This document shows positions 63,711-64,000 of a DNA stretch of 64,000 nt, in pieces (position 1 is the first letter of the stretch; each line of letters begins with the position of its first letter). Both the position numbers and the translations under genes were made by a program. Below the pieces are notes generated by a model, which ran no database searches, was not told the DNA's origin, and was given only the letters and a program-made list of their open reading frames with translations. This stretch comes from Lachnospiraceae oral taxon 107 str. F0167 (GTDB lineage: Bacteria > Bacillota > Clostridia > Lachnospirales > Lachnospiraceae). The stretch lies in NCBI GenBank assembly GCA_000209465.1, contig GL890588.1:55789-119788 (forward strand). The letters are read 5' to 3'.

Positions 63711-64000
63711 CTACAAATTCTTCACCGCTTTTGCCAGACTCTCAAGTGCCGTCTTAAGATATTCTCTCGGACAGGCGATATTAAATCTCTCAAAGCCCTC
63801 TCCGTCTATTCCAAACATGGCTCCCGAGTCTATCCAAAGCTTCGCCTTATTTACTATAAGGTCCTCTCTTTCCTCCTCGCTAAGTCCAAGTTCTCTGAGA
63901 TCAACCCATACAAGATATGTACCCTCAGGCTCTATAAGCTTTATCTGCGGGATATTTTCCTTTAAATAATCTCTAAGGAAATCAAGATTCCCCTTTATAT
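63711..64000 (-). CDS. MalY/PatB-type aminotransferase, C-terminal end
   Basis: The last 95 residues of a PLP-dependent class I/II enzyme, cut by the window edge. LIEPEGTYLVWVDLRELGL, LWIDSGAMFG and ERFNIACPREYLKTALESLA are the typical ending of MalY/PatB cystathionine beta-lyase-like proteins. The active-site lysine lies outside. The stop TAG is at 63711-63713. Confidence 0.85.
   Translation of the reverse strand, partial: IKGNLDFLRDYLKENIPQIKLIEPEGTYLVWVDLRELGLSEEEREDLIVNKAKLWIDSGAMFGIDGEGFERFNIACPREYLKTALESLAKAVKNL

Overview
The window is AT-rich, strongly minus-strand biased chromosomal DNA from a low-GC Firmicute, most likely a member of the Lachnospiraceae. The grounds are AGGAGG-type ribosome binding sites, a CIRCE operator in front of a LonA protease, a queT gene behind a preQ1-type riboswitch, ECF transporters, YhaM and RlmD paralogues, and small families (DUF6440, PF20097) typical of gut and oral clostridia. 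The surface-protein content (a predicted IdeS-type cysteine protease and a very large subtilisin) would fit a host-associated, perhaps oral, species. I cannot name the genus from sequence alone.

Layout. 1-424: end of an IS200/IS605 element with a frameshifted tnpA. 425-2099: three small or unknown genes. 2246-8960: a six-gene operon with a TetR regulator, two ABC half-transporters and a complete ECF transporter (S, T and fused A), behind a clear promoter and operator. 9172-13603: a duplicated PepSY-protein unit flanking an AlbA_2/HATPase regulator that has a helically phased repeat array upstream. 13642-18280: a decaying accessory region with an AlbA_2 remnant, an AbiE toxin-antitoxin pair broken at homopolymers under a large palindrome, a small cassette of unknown membrane and zinc-ribbon genes, and an rlmD remnant. 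18328-20016: a large unknown protein with a HEPN-like RNxxxH motif. 20060-25041: housekeeping genes (rlmD, yhaM, an HtrA-like pseudoprotease, an AI-2E-type permease). 25151-27504: a NitT/TauT-type ABC importer. 27626-28189: an LEA-like helical protein. 28371-35086: an RND efflux operon with two TolC-like proteins. 35482-36154: two PF20097 zinc-ribbon genes.

36326-45488 is a complete L-fucose operon (fucK, fucI, fucA, a ribose-type sugar ABC importer, fucU, fucO) with a divergent DeoR regulator at 45893. Fucose is imported, mutarotated, isomerised, phosphorylated and cleaved to DHAP and L-lactaldehyde, and FucO reduces the lactaldehyde to 1,2-propanediol. 46715-50952 holds a secreted IdeS-like cysteine protease with cell-wall-binding repeats and a GH18 protein. 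51220-51740 holds an orphan HicB with a hicA vestige. 51799-52015 is a non-coding block full of hairpins. 52434-58808 encodes a 1549-residue S8 protease and its SLH-type partner, which is frameshifted. 59387-64000 contains queT with its riboswitch, an iron alcohol dehydrogenase, lon with CIRCE, and the 3' end of a MalY/PatB-type aminotransferase.

One pattern crosses the window. Four genes (abiEi, abiEii, an HTH-membrane gene and the SLH gene) are each broken by one missing base in an A or T homopolymer, and tnpA carries one extra base in a C/A run. That may be real decay or phase variation, but it may equally be sequencing error. The best candidates for something undescribed are the IdeS-like protease, the HEPN-like protein, the small HTH-membrane/zinc-ribbon cassette, the phased ACTTCAA array, and the structured block at 51799-52015.
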